From Flavobacteriaceae bacterium (GTDB lineage Bacteria > Bacteroidota > Bacteroidia > Flavobacteriales > Flavobacteriaceae), in assembly GCA_017852395.1 (NCBI GenBank), contig JAFMLE010000004.1, forward strand, positions 1-64,000: DNA of 64,000 bases. The letters are read 5' to 3'. A program made the position numbers and the translations under genes. Every line of letters begins with the position of its first letter. Position 1 is the stretch's first letter. This document shows, in pieces, positions 1-10,211 of the stretch. The notes below the pieces were generated by a model. The model made no database searches and was not told the DNA's origin. It worked only from the letters and a program-made list of their open reading frames with translations.

Positions 1-317
1 CTGTAGGGAAACAGTTTGGTCCCAACCGTTGCTACGACCACTTTTTGTCCTTTGGCTACATTGGGAGCACCACAGACAATAGGTAGGGGAGTGTCACCTC
101 CTATAGTTACGGTAGTAATTTTTAGACGGTCAGCATTGGGATGTTTTTCACAAGTTAATACTTCACCAACGACTACACCTTTTAGACCGCCTTTGATAGA
201 TTCATATGCTGTTGTTCCTTCTACCTCCAAACCTAGATCGGTGAGCATTTCGGAAACTTGGTCAATAGTGAGTGTTGTTTTTAAATATTCATTGAGCCAG
301 TTGAGAGATATTTTCAC
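1..317 (-). CDS. pheT: Phenylalanyl-tRNA synthetase beta subunit, N-terminal part (truncated by window edge), GTG start
   Basis: Reverse-strand translation reads (V/M)KISLNWLNEYLKTTLTIDQVSEMLTDLGLEVEG...GVVVGEVLTCEKHPNADRLKITTVTIGG...PIVCGAPNVAKGQKVVVATVGTKLFP, a typical PheT N-terminus with tRNA-binding domain. The + strand ORF at 16..324 is its antisense. Confidence 0.92.
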   Translation of the reverse strand, partial: MKISLNWLNEYLKTTLTIDQVSEMLTDLGLEVEGTTAYESIKGGLKGVVVGEVLTCEKHPNADRLKITTVTIGGDTPLPIVCGAPNVAKGQKVVVATVGTKLFPY

Positions 318-356
318 GTTCTAAAAGGGTTTTATATCCGAAATAAAGTCGTCCTG

Positions 357-364
357 CAAATATA
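357..364 (-). promoter_or_regulatory. Bacteroidota -7 element TATATTTG upstream of pheT
   Basis: Reverse complement of caaatata matches TAnnTTTG, about 39 nt upstream of the GTG start. Confidence 0.45.
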
Positions 365-388
365 ATAATCTATTAGAGATGGTGTTCG

Positions 389-2488
389 CTAACTGATATA
401 ATTCCAAATGTTTTTGAAGGCACCTAAAGCCGTATAAGTTTTACGAATGGGGGCATTAGCAGGATGAAGCAGCTCAGGGTCTTTTTTGAGAATTGCTGCG
501 GCCCATGCACGAGCGGTTTTGAGCAATTGCTGGTCTTTGGCGAGGTCGGCAATTTTAAGTTGCAATAGACCACTTTGTTGGGTGCCCATTAGGTCACCAG
601 GGCCTCTGAGTTTAAGATCTACTTCGGCAATCTTAAACCCATCGTTTGTTTGGACCATAGTATTGAGACGGGTAGTTGCATCGTCAGAAAGTTTATGGCT
701 ACTCATTAGTATGCAATAACTCTGATCGTTGCCCCGACCAACACGCCCTCGCAATTGATGTAATTGCGATAAACCAAATCGTTCGGCACTTTCGATTACC
801 ATTACTGAGGCGTTGGGTACATTGACACCCACTTCGATAACGGTTGTGGCTACCATGATTTGGGTTTGCCCGTTTACAAATCGCGCCATTTCATAGGCTT
901 TATCTTCTGCTTTCATTTGACCGTGTACAATACTGATTTGGTAGTCTGGAGTTGGAAAATCCCTAGCAATGCTTTCATATCCATCCATCAAATCTTTGTA
1001 GTCCATCTTTTCGGACTCTTGAATCAGCGGATATACGATGTAAACTTGTCGCCCTTTATTGATTTCTTCTTTTAGAAATTGAAACACTTTAAGACGATTT
1101 TTATCAAAGCGATGTACGGTTTTTACGGCTTTTCTTCCAGGTGGTAATTCGTCGATGATCGAATTGTCGAGATCGCCATAGAGACTCATTGCCAGCGTTC
1201 GGGGTATTGGGGTTGCGGTCATCACCAAAACATGGGGAGGCAAGGTGTTTTTTTTCCACAATTTGGCCCTTTGGGCGACACCAAATCGATGTTGTTCATC
1301 GATGATGGCCAAGCCCAAATTGTTGAACACCACTTTGTCCTCCAAGAGCGCATGTGTGCCCACAATAATTTTTAGTTTTCCTTCTTTTAGGTCTTCTAGT
1401 AAAGGGGTACGATCGGTTTGCTTAACGCTGCCTGTCAGAATCCCAACTTGCAGATCCATGTTTTCTAGAAGCGATGAAATCGATTGAAAATGTTGTTGGG
1501 CCAATATTTCTGTTGGGGCCATGATGCAGCCCTGGTAGCCATTGTCTATGGCGAGCAATAGGGCCATAAATGCAACTATTGTTTTGCCCGAGCCAACATC
1601 GCCTTGCAAAAGGCGGTTCATTTGAGCGCCAGTACCCATATCAGAACGAATTTCTTTCAATACTTTTTTTTGGGCGTTGGTCAATTCAAAAGGAAGGATT
1701 TTGTTATAAAATACTTTAAAATGGGTTCCTACTTTAGAAAAAATATAGCCCTTTATTTTCTGTTTGCGTTCTTGATTTTTCTTCAATAATTGCAATTGTA
1801 TATAAAAAAGCTCCTCAAATTTTAGCCGAAATTGCGCACGCCCAAGTGCCTCGTGGCTGGTCGGAAAATGAATTTGCTGTAACGCCTCACGTTTAGGAAG
1901 TAGGCCGAGTTGCTTCATCAGATTTTCTGAAAGCGATTCGCTAAATCCGTTTTGAGCAGCATCAAACAACGCCATCATCATTTTATGTATAATCCGCTGT
2001 GAGATCCCTCTTTGTGCCAGTTTTTCAGTACTTGGATAAAGCGGTTTTAAGGCAATCTTTGGTCCTTGTTCAAACAATGATAGAAGTTCCATTTCTGGAT
2101 GCGGCATAGAGACAAGTCCGTTATACCAATTGAGGCGACCAAAAATCACATATGTTTCGTTTTTGCGAAGCCCTTCCATAATCCATTTATACCCACGAAA
2201 CCAAACGAGTTCTAACCGACCTGTTTCATCCTCAAATTGCGCACAAAGGCGTTTGCCCCTTTTTTGTTGAATCAATTGCAAATCGGTTACACGGCCCACG
2301 ATTTGTACTTCAGCAGTACTTTGTGGCAATGCGGCGATTTTGAAAGTTGTGCTTCGGTCGATATATCGATTGGGAAAAAAATGCAATAAGTCTTGAAAGG
2401 TATAGATCCCCAGTTCGGATTGCAGCAACAACGCACGGTTAGGTCCTACGCCTTTGAGGTATGCTATTGGTGTTTGTAGTGGATCCAT
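389..2488 (-). CDS. recG: ATP-dependent DNA helicase RecG
   Basis: 699 aa; GDVGSGKT Walker A, DEQHRFGVAQR, TATPIPRTLAM, RGRVGRG motifs. Confidence 0.96.
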   Translation of the reverse strand: MDPLQTPIAYLKGVGPNRALLLQSELGIYTFQDLLHFFPNRYIDRSTTFKIAALPQSTAEVQIVGRVTDLQLIQQKRGKRLCAQFEDETGRLELVWFRGYKWIMEGLRKNETYVIFGRLNWYNGLVSMPHPEMELLSLFEQGPKIALKPLYPSTEKLAQRGISQRIIHKMMMALFDAAQNGFSESLSENLMKQLGLLPKREALQQIHFPTSHEALGRAQFRLKFEELFYIQLQLLKKNQERKQKIKGYIFSKVGTHFKVFYNKILPFELTNAQKKVLKEIRSDMGTGAQMNRLLQGDVGSGKTIVAFMALLLAIDNGYQGCIMAPTEILAQQHFQSISSLLENMDLQVGILTGSVKQTDRTPLLEDLKEGKLKIIVGTHALLEDKVVFNNLGLAIIDEQHRFGVAQRAKLWKKNTLPPHVLVMTATPIPRTLAMSLYGDLDNSIIDELPPGRKAVKTVHRFDKNRLKVFQFLKEEINKGRQVYIVYPLIQESEKMDYKDLMDGYESIARDFPTPDYQISIVHGQMKAEDKAYEMARFVNGQTQIMVATTVIEVGVNVPNASVMVIESAERFGLSQLHQLRGRVGRGNDQSYCILMSSHKLSDDATTRLNTMVQTNDGFKIAEVDLKLRGPGDLMGTQQSGLLQLKIADLAKDQQLLKTARAWAAAILKKDPELLHPANAPIRKTYTALGAFKNIWNYIS

Positions 2489-2575
2489 GCGTGTATGAAT
2501 AAAACGAAAATACGGGATTTCTGCATTTGATCTTTGAGAAGTTTTTAAATTTATAGGGACAAATTCATTTAAACT

Positions 2576-3466
2576 ATGCGTGCTTTAGTCATTTCGGGAG
2601 GGGGCAGCAAAGGGGCCTTTGCAGGTGGAATTGCACAATATCTTATCGAAGAGGCCCAGCACCAATACGATTTTTTCCTCGGAAGCTCGACCGGTAGTTT
2701 GCTCATTAGTCATTTGGCCATGGGGGAGTTGTCCTACATCAAAAATGTGTTTACCTCGGTTACTCAAGACCATATTTTTAGTAATTGCCCATTTACAATT
2801 CGATATAAAAATAAGATACCCACCATTGGCATTCACCACCTCAATGTGTTAAAAAATTTTATTAAAGGGCGTAAAACCTTTGGCGAAAGTTTGGCACTGC
2901 GCAGACTCATTGGCCAAACCTTGCCAAAAGAACATTTTAAAATCATACAGCAGCAAAAAAAACAAATAATAGTGACCGTATCCAATTTGACAACCAATAA
3001 AGTCGAATACAAAAAGGCGTCAGATTGCAGCTATGAGGATTTTATTGATTGGATTTGGATTTCATGCAATTATATTCCCTTTATGAGTTTGGTTCAGAAA
3101 AACCAGTCCGAGTATGCCGATGGCGGCTTGGGCTGCATCGTTCCAATCTCAAAGGCTTTTGAAATGGGGGCAACTCATGTTGACGCCATCATGCTTAATA
3201 CCGCGGTCCCACAAATCAACAGAATGCCTACCCGTAATGCCTTTGATGCACTGACTGTGTTGTTTGATTTTATGGTCGACCAAATTGCAGAGCACGACCT
3301 CGCACTTGGAAAAATGACTGCCAAAGCCTATGATGGGAGTTTACGTGTTTTTCATACCCCGCAAGTGTTGACGACCAATTCGCTGATTTTCGACCAACAA
3401 AAAATGAATCATTGGTGGGCAGAAGGATTTGCTTATGCCCACCAAAGTATAACTAAAGGAATTTAG
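2576..3466 (+). CDS. Patatin-like phospholipase family protein
   Basis: SGGGSKGAFAGG oxyanion loop, GSSTGS nucleophile elbow, DGG motif. Confidence 0.88.
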   Translation: MRALVISGGGSKGAFAGGIAQYLIEEAQHQYDFFLGSSTGSLLISHLAMGELSYIKNVFTSVTQDHIFSNCPFTIRYKNKIPTIGIHHLNVLKNFIKGRKTFGESLALRRLIGQTLPKEHFKIIQQQKKQIIVTVSNLTTNKVEYKKASDCSYEDFIDWIWISCNYIPFMSLVQKNQSEYADGGLGCIVPISKAFEMGATHVDAIMLNTAVPQINRMPTRNAFDALTVLFDFMVDQIAEHDLALGKMTAKAYDGSLRVFHTPQVLTTNSLIFDQQKMNHWWAEGFAYAHQSITKGI

Positions 3467-4734
3467 TTTTTAAGATAATCTAGTGTGAGTTGTGTCATGG
3501 CTTTTACACCGAGCAACAAACTGGCATCATCTACATAAAAACCGGGTGTGTGGTGTGAGGGTGCGTCCGCTTCAGGAACATCGGTTGGTGTCCCTCCTAG
3601 AAAAAAATAAAACCCAGGAATTTTACTCTGAAAATATGAGAAATCCTCAGCACCGGTAATCGCACGCATCAGCTCTACTTTGTCACTGCCCGCAACTTTT
3701 TGAAGACTTTTTACAGCAAAAGCGGTAAGTTCAGGATCGTTATATGTGATATCGGTACCGTCTTGTATATCAACCGTAGCGGTTGCTCCATGCGCTTCTG
3801 CAATAGATGTTACTAATGTTTTCATACGTTCACGAATTACTTCTTTCATATCCCGATCCAAAGTTCGGATGGTACCAATCATTTGCAATGATTCTGGAAT
3901 GATGTTAAAACGTACTCCAGAATGTATGGAGCCTACAGAAACTACTGCCGCTTCTTTGGTCAACTCCGAATTTCTACTGATGAGTGTTTGTAAACCTGTG
4001 ATGATTTGCGCCCCCGTAACAATAGGATCAACGCTCTGCCATGGGGTTGATCCATGTGCCTGTTTTCCTTGTATATCAATGACAAAACGCTGTGAGGCAG
4101 CCATGGTACCTCTGGGTTTGTAGCGAATTTTACCTACGTGGGTTCCCGAATTGATGTGCAATCCAAAAATGGCATCTACATCAGGGTTTTGCAACACACC
4201 TTCTTCTATCATGTATTTTGCACCTCCTTTTTCGCCTTCAGGCGCTCCTTCTTCAGCCGGTTGAAAAATAAATTTGACGGTCCCTGCAAAATTGGTGTTT
4301 TTTGCCAAAATTTCTGCTGCACCCATCAGAATGGCAACATGGGTATCATGACCGCAAGCATGCATAACGCCTACCTCTTGACCGTTGTATTGTGAGACCA
4401 CTTCGGATCGATAGGGGAGTGCATTGCGCTCGGTTACGGGTAGCGCATCCATGTCGGCTCTAAGGGCCACTACTTTTCCAGGCTTTTTGCCTTTCAAAAT
4501 TCCAACCACGCCCGTATGGGCCACGCCAGTTTGTACTTCCATACCCAGTGCGCGAAGATGATCTGCTACTTTTTGAGCGGTGTTAAATTCGCGGTTTGAC
4601 AGTTCTGGGTTTTGGTGAATCTCATGACGCCACTGAATGACTTTTTCTTCGATATTCTGATATTGAGCTTCTAAGTTTTTTTGACCTTGCACAAGGCATG
4701 GAAGCAAAAAAAGGATCCAAATTAAATTTTTCAT
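3463..4734 (-). CDS. M20-family amidohydrolase (hippurate hydrolase-like), secreted
   Basis: Signal peptide; HACGHDTHVAILMGAAEIL, QPAEEGAPEGEKGGAKYMIEEG, HHTPGFYVDD. Confidence 0.92.
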   Translation of the reverse strand: MKNLIWILFLLPCLVQGQKNLEAQYQNIEEKVIQWRHEIHQNPELSNREFNTAQKVADHLRALGMEVQTGVAHTGVVGILKGKKPGKVVALRADMDALPVTERNALPYRSEVVSQYNGQEVGVMHACGHDTHVAILMGAAEILAKNTNFAGTVKFIFQPAEEGAPEGEKGGAKYMIEEGVLQNPDVDAIFGLHINSGTHVGKIRYKPRGTMAASQRFVIDIQGKQAHGSTPWQSVDPIVTGAQIITGLQTLISRNSELTKEAAVVSVGSIHSGVRFNIIPESLQMIGTIRTLDRDMKEVIRERMKTLVTSIAEAHGATATVDIQDGTDITYNDPELTAFAVKSLQKVAGSDKVELMRAITGAEDFSYFQSKIPGFYFFLGGTPTDVPEADAPSHHTPGFYVDDASLLLGVKAMTQLTLDYLKN

Positions 4735-4820
4735 TAAACGTTATTTATGGTTGATTTTTTCTAAATATAAGGTGTTTATAATTATTTGTCCACTTGGGCC
4801 TCGTGATTTTAATTAATAAG

Positions 4821-4828
4821 TATTTTTG
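4821..4828 (+). promoter_or_regulatory. -7 element TATTTTTG immediately upstream of the UvrD-type helicase gene
   Basis: TAnnTTTG match ending 2 nt before GTG 4831 and 5 nt before ATG 4834. Confidence 0.5.
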
Positions 4829-4830
4829 AG

Positions 4831-7161
4831 GTGATGTCACCAGAACAATCTTATCTCAAAGAACTCAACGAAGCCCAACAGCAACCGGTACTTCACAAAG
4901 ATGGCCCTTTGATGGTTATTGCAGGAGCAGGATCGGGCAAGACACGAGTTTTGACGTATAGAATCGCCTATTTGATGCAGCAAGGTGTCGACGCCTTTTC
5001 CATATTGGCTTTAACGTTTACCAATAAGGCTGCTCGAGAAATGAAAACACGAATTGCGGATCTAGTAGGAGCAAGTGAGGCCAAAAATTTGTGGATGGGC
5101 ACTTTTCATTCTGTTTTTGCGCGTTTGCTTCGTGCTGAAGCAGACAAATTGGGTTTTCCAAACAACTTTACCATCTATGATACCCAAGATGCCGATCGCT
5201 TGATCGCATCGATTGTTAAAGAAATGGGGTTGGATAAGGATGTTTACAAATACAAACAACTTCGTAATCGGATATCGGCCTTCAAAAACAGTTTGATAAC
5301 TGTAAATGCCTATTTTAAAAATCCCGAACTTCAAGAAGCCGATGCCATGGCACGACGTCCAAAAACGGGTGATATCTACCGTGAATACGTCGAACGCTGT
5401 TTTAAGGCCGGTGCAATGGACTTTGACGATTTATTGCTCAAAACAAATGAATTGCTTAATCGTTTTCCAGATGTTTTGGCAAAATATCAAGATCGTTTTC
5501 GCTATATCATGGTCGATGAGTATCAAGACACCAATCATTCTCAATACCTTATTGTTCGGACCTTATCGGATAAATTTCAAAACATTTGTGTGGTAGGTGA
5601 TGATGCCCAAAGTATTTATGGATTTCGAGGGGCAAACATCAACAACATCCTAAACTTTCAAAAAGACTATGCCGATGTTGCGGTTTATCGTTTGGAGCAA
5701 AATTATCGATCGACCAAGACCATCGTCAATGCAGCCAATACGATAATTGCGCATAACAAATCTAAAATAGACAAAACCGTTTGGACATCAAACGGGCAAG
5801 GCGAGCGCATCTTGGTCAAGCGTTTAGCCACCGATGCCGAAGAAGGGCGTTGGGTAGCGTCGTCTATTTTTGAATTGAAAATGCAAGAACAGCAACGCAA
5901 CAAGGATTTTGTGATTCTTTATCGTACCAATGCCCAATCCCGTGCTATGGAAGATGCGCTCAGAAAACGGGATATTCCGTATCGTGTTTTTGGCGGATTA
6001 TCATTTTATCAACGTAAAGAGATCAAAGACATATTGGCCTATCTCAGGATTTTGGTCAATCCCAAAGATGAAGAAAGTTTGAAGCGAATTATCAATTTTC
6101 CGGGGCGGGGAATTGGGCAGACAACGATTGACAAATTGATTATTGGCGCCAAGGAACATCAAATAACGTTGTTTGAAGTGATTCAGGCCTGTAATAGTTT
6201 GCCGTTGGGCCTAAACGCGGGCACTCAAAATAAGCTCCAACAATTCTATACCCTAATTCATTCTTTACAGATTGAAAATGAAAACGCCAACGCTTTTGAA
6301 ATAGCCGATAAGGTTATCAAAAGAACTGGAATGATCAACGAACTAAAAAAAGATGGCACTCCTGAGGGGGTAGCACGGATTGAAAATATTGAAGAATTGC
6401 TCAACGGTATTCGTGATTTTACCGAAGGGCAACTCGAGATTGCCGACGCAACGGGCAGCTTAACGGAGTTTTTAGAAGATGTTGCACTTGCCACTGATTT
6501 TGATAACGACAAGGACGAACACGCTGATCGGGTATCATTAATGACGGTTCATTTGGCCAAAGGACTCGAATTTACAAACGTGTTTATTGTAGGGATGGAA
6601 GAAGATCTTTTTCCTTCAGCACTAAGCCTCAACACTCGAAGTGAATTGGAAGAAGAACGACGTCTCTTTTATGTAGCCTTGACACGTGCTGAACGTAGAG
6701 CCTTTTTGAGCTATGCCTTGACACGCTACCGATGGGGTAAATTGATCGATGCCGAACCAAGTCGTTTTATCGACGAAATTGATGAAAACTATTTGGACAA
6801 GGACATCCCAAAGGATGATTATGTCTTTAAACCATTTATTGACAAAAATATATTTGACAGTCCACCGGCAAAACAAACTCCTGTCAAAAGCTTACCACAG
6901 GAAAAAGTACGACTCAACACTAGTCCAACCCCTGCACAACTCGGGAGGCTTAAAAAGATTAATAGTTCCCAAACTAATAGCCCAACAGCTGATCTAATAC
7001 AACTAGAACCTCAAATGAAGGTAGAGCATAATCGATTTGGTAGGGGCGTGGTAATCGTAGTTGATGGAAAAGGAAATGATAAAAAGGCGACCATAAATTT
7101 TGCAGGCGTAGGTGAGAAAAAATTATTATTGCGCTTTGCTAAGCTCAAAATCATTCCCTAA
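4831..7161 (+). CDS. UvrD/PcrA-type ATP-dependent DNA helicase
   Basis: 776 aa; AGAGSGKTRVLTYR, VDEYQDTNHSQY, GDDAQSIYGFRGA, LMTVHLAKGLEF, FYVALTRAERR. Confidence 0.95.
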   Translation: MMSPEQSYLKELNEAQQQPVLHKDGPLMVIAGAGSGKTRVLTYRIAYLMQQGVDAFSILALTFTNKAAREMKTRIADLVGASEAKNLWMGTFHSVFARLLRAEADKLGFPNNFTIYDTQDADRLIASIVKEMGLDKDVYKYKQLRNRISAFKNSLITVNAYFKNPELQEADAMARRPKTGDIYREYVERCFKAGAMDFDDLLLKTNELLNRFPDVLAKYQDRFRYIMVDEYQDTNHSQYLIVRTLSDKFQNICVVGDDAQSIYGFRGANINNILNFQKDYADVAVYRLEQNYRSTKTIVNAANTIIAHNKSKIDKTVWTSNGQGERILVKRLATDAEEGRWVASSIFELKMQEQQRNKDFVILYRTNAQSRAMEDALRKRDIPYRVFGGLSFYQRKEIKDILAYLRILVNPKDEESLKRIINFPGRGIGQTTIDKLIIGAKEHQITLFEVIQACNSLPLGLNAGTQNKLQQFYTLIHSLQIENENANAFEIADKVIKRTGMINELKKDGTPEGVARIENIEELLNGIRDFTEGQLEIADATGSLTEFLEDVALATDFDNDKDEHADRVSLMTVHLAKGLEFTNVFIVGMEEDLFPSALSLNTRSELEEERRLFYVALTRAERRAFLSYALTRYRWGKLIDAEPSRFIDEIDENYLDKDIPKDDYVFKPFIDKNIFDSPPAKQTPVKSLPQEKVRLNTSPTPAQLGRLKKINSSQTNSPTADLIQLEPQMKVEHNRFGRGVVIVVDGKGNDKKATINFAGVGEKKLLLRFAKLKIIP

Positions 7162-7778
7162 TGGCTGAATACTTAACCTTTTATCCGAATTCGATTAATA
7201 TCAAATATATTGAGCAGGCTGTAGCTGTTTTAAATGCGGGCGGGGTGATTATTTATCCCACCGATACGGTCTATGCGATGGGCTGTTTAAGCACACACAA
7301 AAGGGCATTGCAGCGATTGGCTCAAATAAAAGATGTCAAACTCGAAAAAGCACCCTTTAGTTTTTTGTTCGAAAGCATCAGCGCGCTATCGCAATATGTA
7401 AAACCCTTAGATAATTCAACGTTTAGGCTTCTAAAAAGTACACTACCAGGGCCCTATACCTATATTTTGGCTACACACAATCGGATTCCAAAACCCTTTG
7501 ATAAGCGAAAAACTTTGGGGGTTCGGATTTCAGACCATCCGGTATTAAAAGCACTACTGCCAAAATTAGATGCACCGCTGATTACAACATCATTGCACGA
7601 TGAAGACCACATAAAAGACTATACGACCGATCCAGAAATTATTTATGAATACTGGGCGTCCCAAATCGATCTGATGCTCGCTTGTGGTTTTGGAGACAAT
7701 GTTCCATCTACAGTAGTTGATCTTACGACTCCAGACCCTACACTAATTCGGATAGGTAAGGGTCCTTTTGATTTTTAG
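7161..7778 (+). CDS. L-threonylcarbamoyladenylate synthase family (Sua5/YciO/YrdC)
   Basis: GGVIIYPTDTVYAMGC, LPGPYTYIL, GVRISDHP, STVVDLT; overlaps the helicase gene via TAATG. Confidence 0.9.
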   Translation: MAEYLTFYPNSINIKYIEQAVAVLNAGGVIIYPTDTVYAMGCLSTHKRALQRLAQIKDVKLEKAPFSFLFESISALSQYVKPLDNSTFRLLKSTLPGPYTYILATHNRIPKPFDKRKTLGVRISDHPVLKALLPKLDAPLITTSLHDEDHIKDYTTDPEIIYEYWASQIDLMLACGFGDNVPSTVVDLTTPDPTLIRIGKGPFDF

Positions 7779-7780
7779 CA

Positions 7781-7815
7781 AAAAAAAAAGCACACCCTTG
7801 AGGTGTGCTTTTTAT
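7781..7815. terminator. Bidirectional intrinsic terminator
   Basis: AAAAAGCACACC-cttga-GGTGTGCTTTTT perfect hairpin flanked by A and T tracts between convergent genes. Confidence 0.9.
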
Positions 7816-7831
7816 ATGTTCAGTACAGAAA

Positions 7832-8695
7832 TTAGTTTGCTGCTTGCATTCCTTGCTGAATCAAGTCATAGAATTGATCCAATTTAGGAAGAACAACAAT
7901 ACGAGTTCTTCTGTTTTTTGCTCTGTTTTGAGCATTGTTGTTGTCAAACAAAGGCATGTAATAGCTTCTACCAGCAGCGGTCATACGCTCAGGAGCTACA
8001 CCAAAATCTTGTTGCAATACGCGAACAACAGAAGTAGCACGTTTTACACTCAAATCCCAGTTGTCTAACAAAATATCATTTTTGATTGGCACGTTGTCCG
8101 TATGACCTTCTACCATAAATTCGATATCTGGTTTGTCATTGACAACCTTAGCAACTTTACCCAAAACCTCTTTGGCTTCACGAGTTACCATGTAGCTACC
8201 ACTTCTAAAGAGTAGTTTATCCGAAATCGAAACATATACGACTCCTTTTTCTACGTTGATTTCGATATCGTCATCGTTTAGGTTCCCCAAAGCACCTTTA
8301 AGGCTGGTAACTAAAGCTAGCGTTACAGAATCTTTCTTAGTAACCGCGTCTTGCATGCGTTGGATGCGAACGTCTTTTTCTTTAATGCTTTCTAATGAGC
8401 GCTCAAGGTTTTCGGCCCCTTTTTGAGATAGAGTTGTTAGATTCCCAATATTATCAATTAAATCTTGGTTGTTTGCTTTCAAGAATTTGTTTTGTTCTGT
8501 GAGTGTTGCCAGTTGTGCTTCTGCAGCATCTTTTGCTTCGTTACAAGCATTGAGTTTTACAGTAGCAGAGTCCAACATGGTCTTTGTCTCTTGCTGTAGT
8601 TGCTCCAATGTCGCATATTTCTTTTGGGAAACACACGAAACCAAAAGTCCAGCAGAGAGTGTAAGTAATAAAAAGCTTTTTTTCATTTTCGTCAA
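7832..8695 (-). CDS. OmpA family outer-membrane lipoprotein
   Basis: Lipobox LLVSC; C-terminal FMVEGHTDNVPIKN...DNWDLSVKRATSVVRVL...RRTRIVVLPKL. Confidence 0.93.
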   Translation of the reverse strand: MTKMKKSFLLLTLSAGLLVSCVSQKKYATLEQLQQETKTMLDSATVKLNACNEAKDAAEAQLATLTEQNKFLKANNQDLIDNIGNLTTLSQKGAENLERSLESIKEKDVRIQRMQDAVTKKDSVTLALVTSLKGALGNLNDDDIEINVEKGVVYVSISDKLLFRSGSYMVTREAKEVLGKVAKVVNDKPDIEFMVEGHTDNVPIKNDILLDNWDLSVKRATSVVRVLQQDFGVAPERMTAAGRSYYMPLFDNNNAQNRAKNRRTRIVVLPKLDQFYDLIQQGMQAAN

Positions 8696-8709
8696 ATTGT
8701 TTAATAGTT

Positions 8710-8741
8710 CAAAGTTAAAAAATCAGTTTAAAAAGACACAA
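8710..8741 (-). promoter_or_regulatory. Bacteroidota -33/-7 promoter for the ompA-family gene
   Basis: Reverse strand TTG-N21-TAACTTTG, 14 nt upstream of the ATG. Confidence 0.55.
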
Positions 8742-9723
8742 TATCCTTGTATTTTTTCTTTTTATGTATGAAATATTTTATTACAACGCTGTTTGTCGAA
8801 TGATATTGTGACAAACTCCTTTTTGACCTTTTTACAAACATTTTTCTAAACGCACGATAAAAGTGCCAATGTGCTTTGATGATCGCACTGCAATGAACTG
8901 GTTTGCCACGCAGCAAAAAATGTATTCCCGCAATTCCATCGAACACAAGTCGCATAAAAAGAACGCTTATCAACTGCTTTTTTGGCAGGTTTTTGACCAA
9001 CATAAAAAGTGAATTTCTAAAATTCAAGAACGTCTTGCGTGGGGAGGGTGCAAGGGTGGCACCTCCCAAATGATATACTTTTGAAGCACCTATAGAATAA
9101 ATCTGATGCCCTTGATTTTGAAATCGCCAGCAAAGATCGATCTCCTCTTGATGTGCAAAAAAATCCGAATCAAATCCTTTTTGTTCTTTGAAGTCCAGAG
9201 CGCGTACAAAAAAACAAGCGCCACTGGCCCAAAAAATCTTTGCATCGGCGTCAAATTGCCCTTCATCCTTTTCGATATGATCAAAAACCCGTCCTCGACA
9301 AAAGGCAAACCCATAACGGTCTATGAATCCTCCAGCAGCACCTGCATATTCAAAACAGGCTTTGTTTTTAAAATCTAAAATATGGGGTTGCGCAGCTACC
9401 GTTTTAGGATGTTTTTCAAAATGTGAGACTACAGGAGCTAACCAACCAGCCGTAACCTCAATATCTGTATTGACCAACGCGTATAGATCAGTGTCAATGT
9501 GGGCCAAGCCCTTGTTGTAGCCGGCAGCAAACCCATAATTCTGATCTAAAGAGACCACGCCAATGGAAGGATAGTGGTTTTTTATAAAATCAATAGAATC
9601 ATCGGTCGAAGCATTATCAATGACCCACAAATCTGCATCAATCGTATGGCGTGTCAGAGCAGGTAGAAACTGCTCCAAAAGCTTGCGACCGTTCCAGTTT
9701 AATAAGACAACGGCTACCTTCAT
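8728..9723 (-). CDS. Glycosyltransferase family 2
   Basis: VVLLNWNGRKLLEQFLPAL...WVIDNASTDDS...YGFAAGYNKGL...LVNTDIEV. Confidence 0.93.
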   Translation of the reverse strand: MKVAVVLLNWNGRKLLEQFLPALTRHTIDADLWVIDNASTDDSIDFIKNHYPSIGVVSLDQNYGFAAGYNKGLAHIDTDLYALVNTDIEVTAGWLAPVVSHFEKHPKTVAAQPHILDFKNKACFEYAGAAGGFIDRYGFAFCRGRVFDHIEKDEGQFDADAKIFWASGACFFVRALDFKEQKGFDSDFFAHQEEIDLCWRFQNQGHQIYSIGASKVYHLGGATLAPSPRKTFLNFRNSLFMLVKNLPKKQLISVLFMRLVFDGIAGIHFLLRGKPVHCSAIIKAHWHFYRAFRKMFVKRSKRSLSQYHSTNSVVIKYFIHKKKKYKDIVSF

Positions 9724-10211
9724 CCCATTAACTGTTTGTAAGAGGGCAAGTTTTCGATAAAATGATAGTGATCGTCACTCTGCTTCATGTCACAAAAATA
9801 ATGATTAATGCCGTTGGTTACCATCAGCAGATGACTCTGTACCGCCCGATTGTATTGTGCTATTTGATCGAAGGTGCGCTGCGAAATTATGACATTAGGA
9901 GCTTTGCATTCTACCAATAACAAAACTTTTCCTTGTGGAGAAAACACAATAATATCGTAACGCTTTTTAACACCATCTACGATCAATTGCTTTTCTACAT
10001 TGATAAGGGTTTTTGGAAATACTTTTTCGTCAACAAGAAATGCTAAGCAGTGCTGACGAACCCATTCTTCGGGAGTGAGCAATACCCATTTTTTACGAAA
10101 AGGATCCCAAATATGCTTCTTATTTTCATTATTTTTGATCGGAAGAGATATCGGCTTAAAATTGAGCTGCTCCATGATACAAAGGTGCATAAAAATTAGT
10201 TTTGCAGACAT
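9720..10211 (-). CDS. Stand-alone type I restriction HsdR N-terminal-like (PD-(D/E)XK nuclease) domain protein; likely true start at M(EQLNFKP), about 10175
   Basis: KKRYDIIVFSPQGKVLLLVECKAPNVIIS fits a D...ExK nuclease core; small single-domain protein. Confidence 0.8.
   Translation of the reverse strand: MSAKLIFMHLCIMEQLNFKPISLPIKNNENKKHIWDPFRKKWVLLTPEEWVRQHCLAFLVDEKVFPKTLINVEKQLIVDGVKKRYDIIVFSPQGKVLLLVECKAPNVIISQRTFDQIAQYNRAVQSHLLMVTNGINHYFCDMKQSDDHYHFIENLPSYKQLMG

Noticed and set aside
3746-4123. 125-aa + strand ORF inside the M20 amidohydrolase
   Set aside because: Antisense shadow ORF of a well-supported gene.
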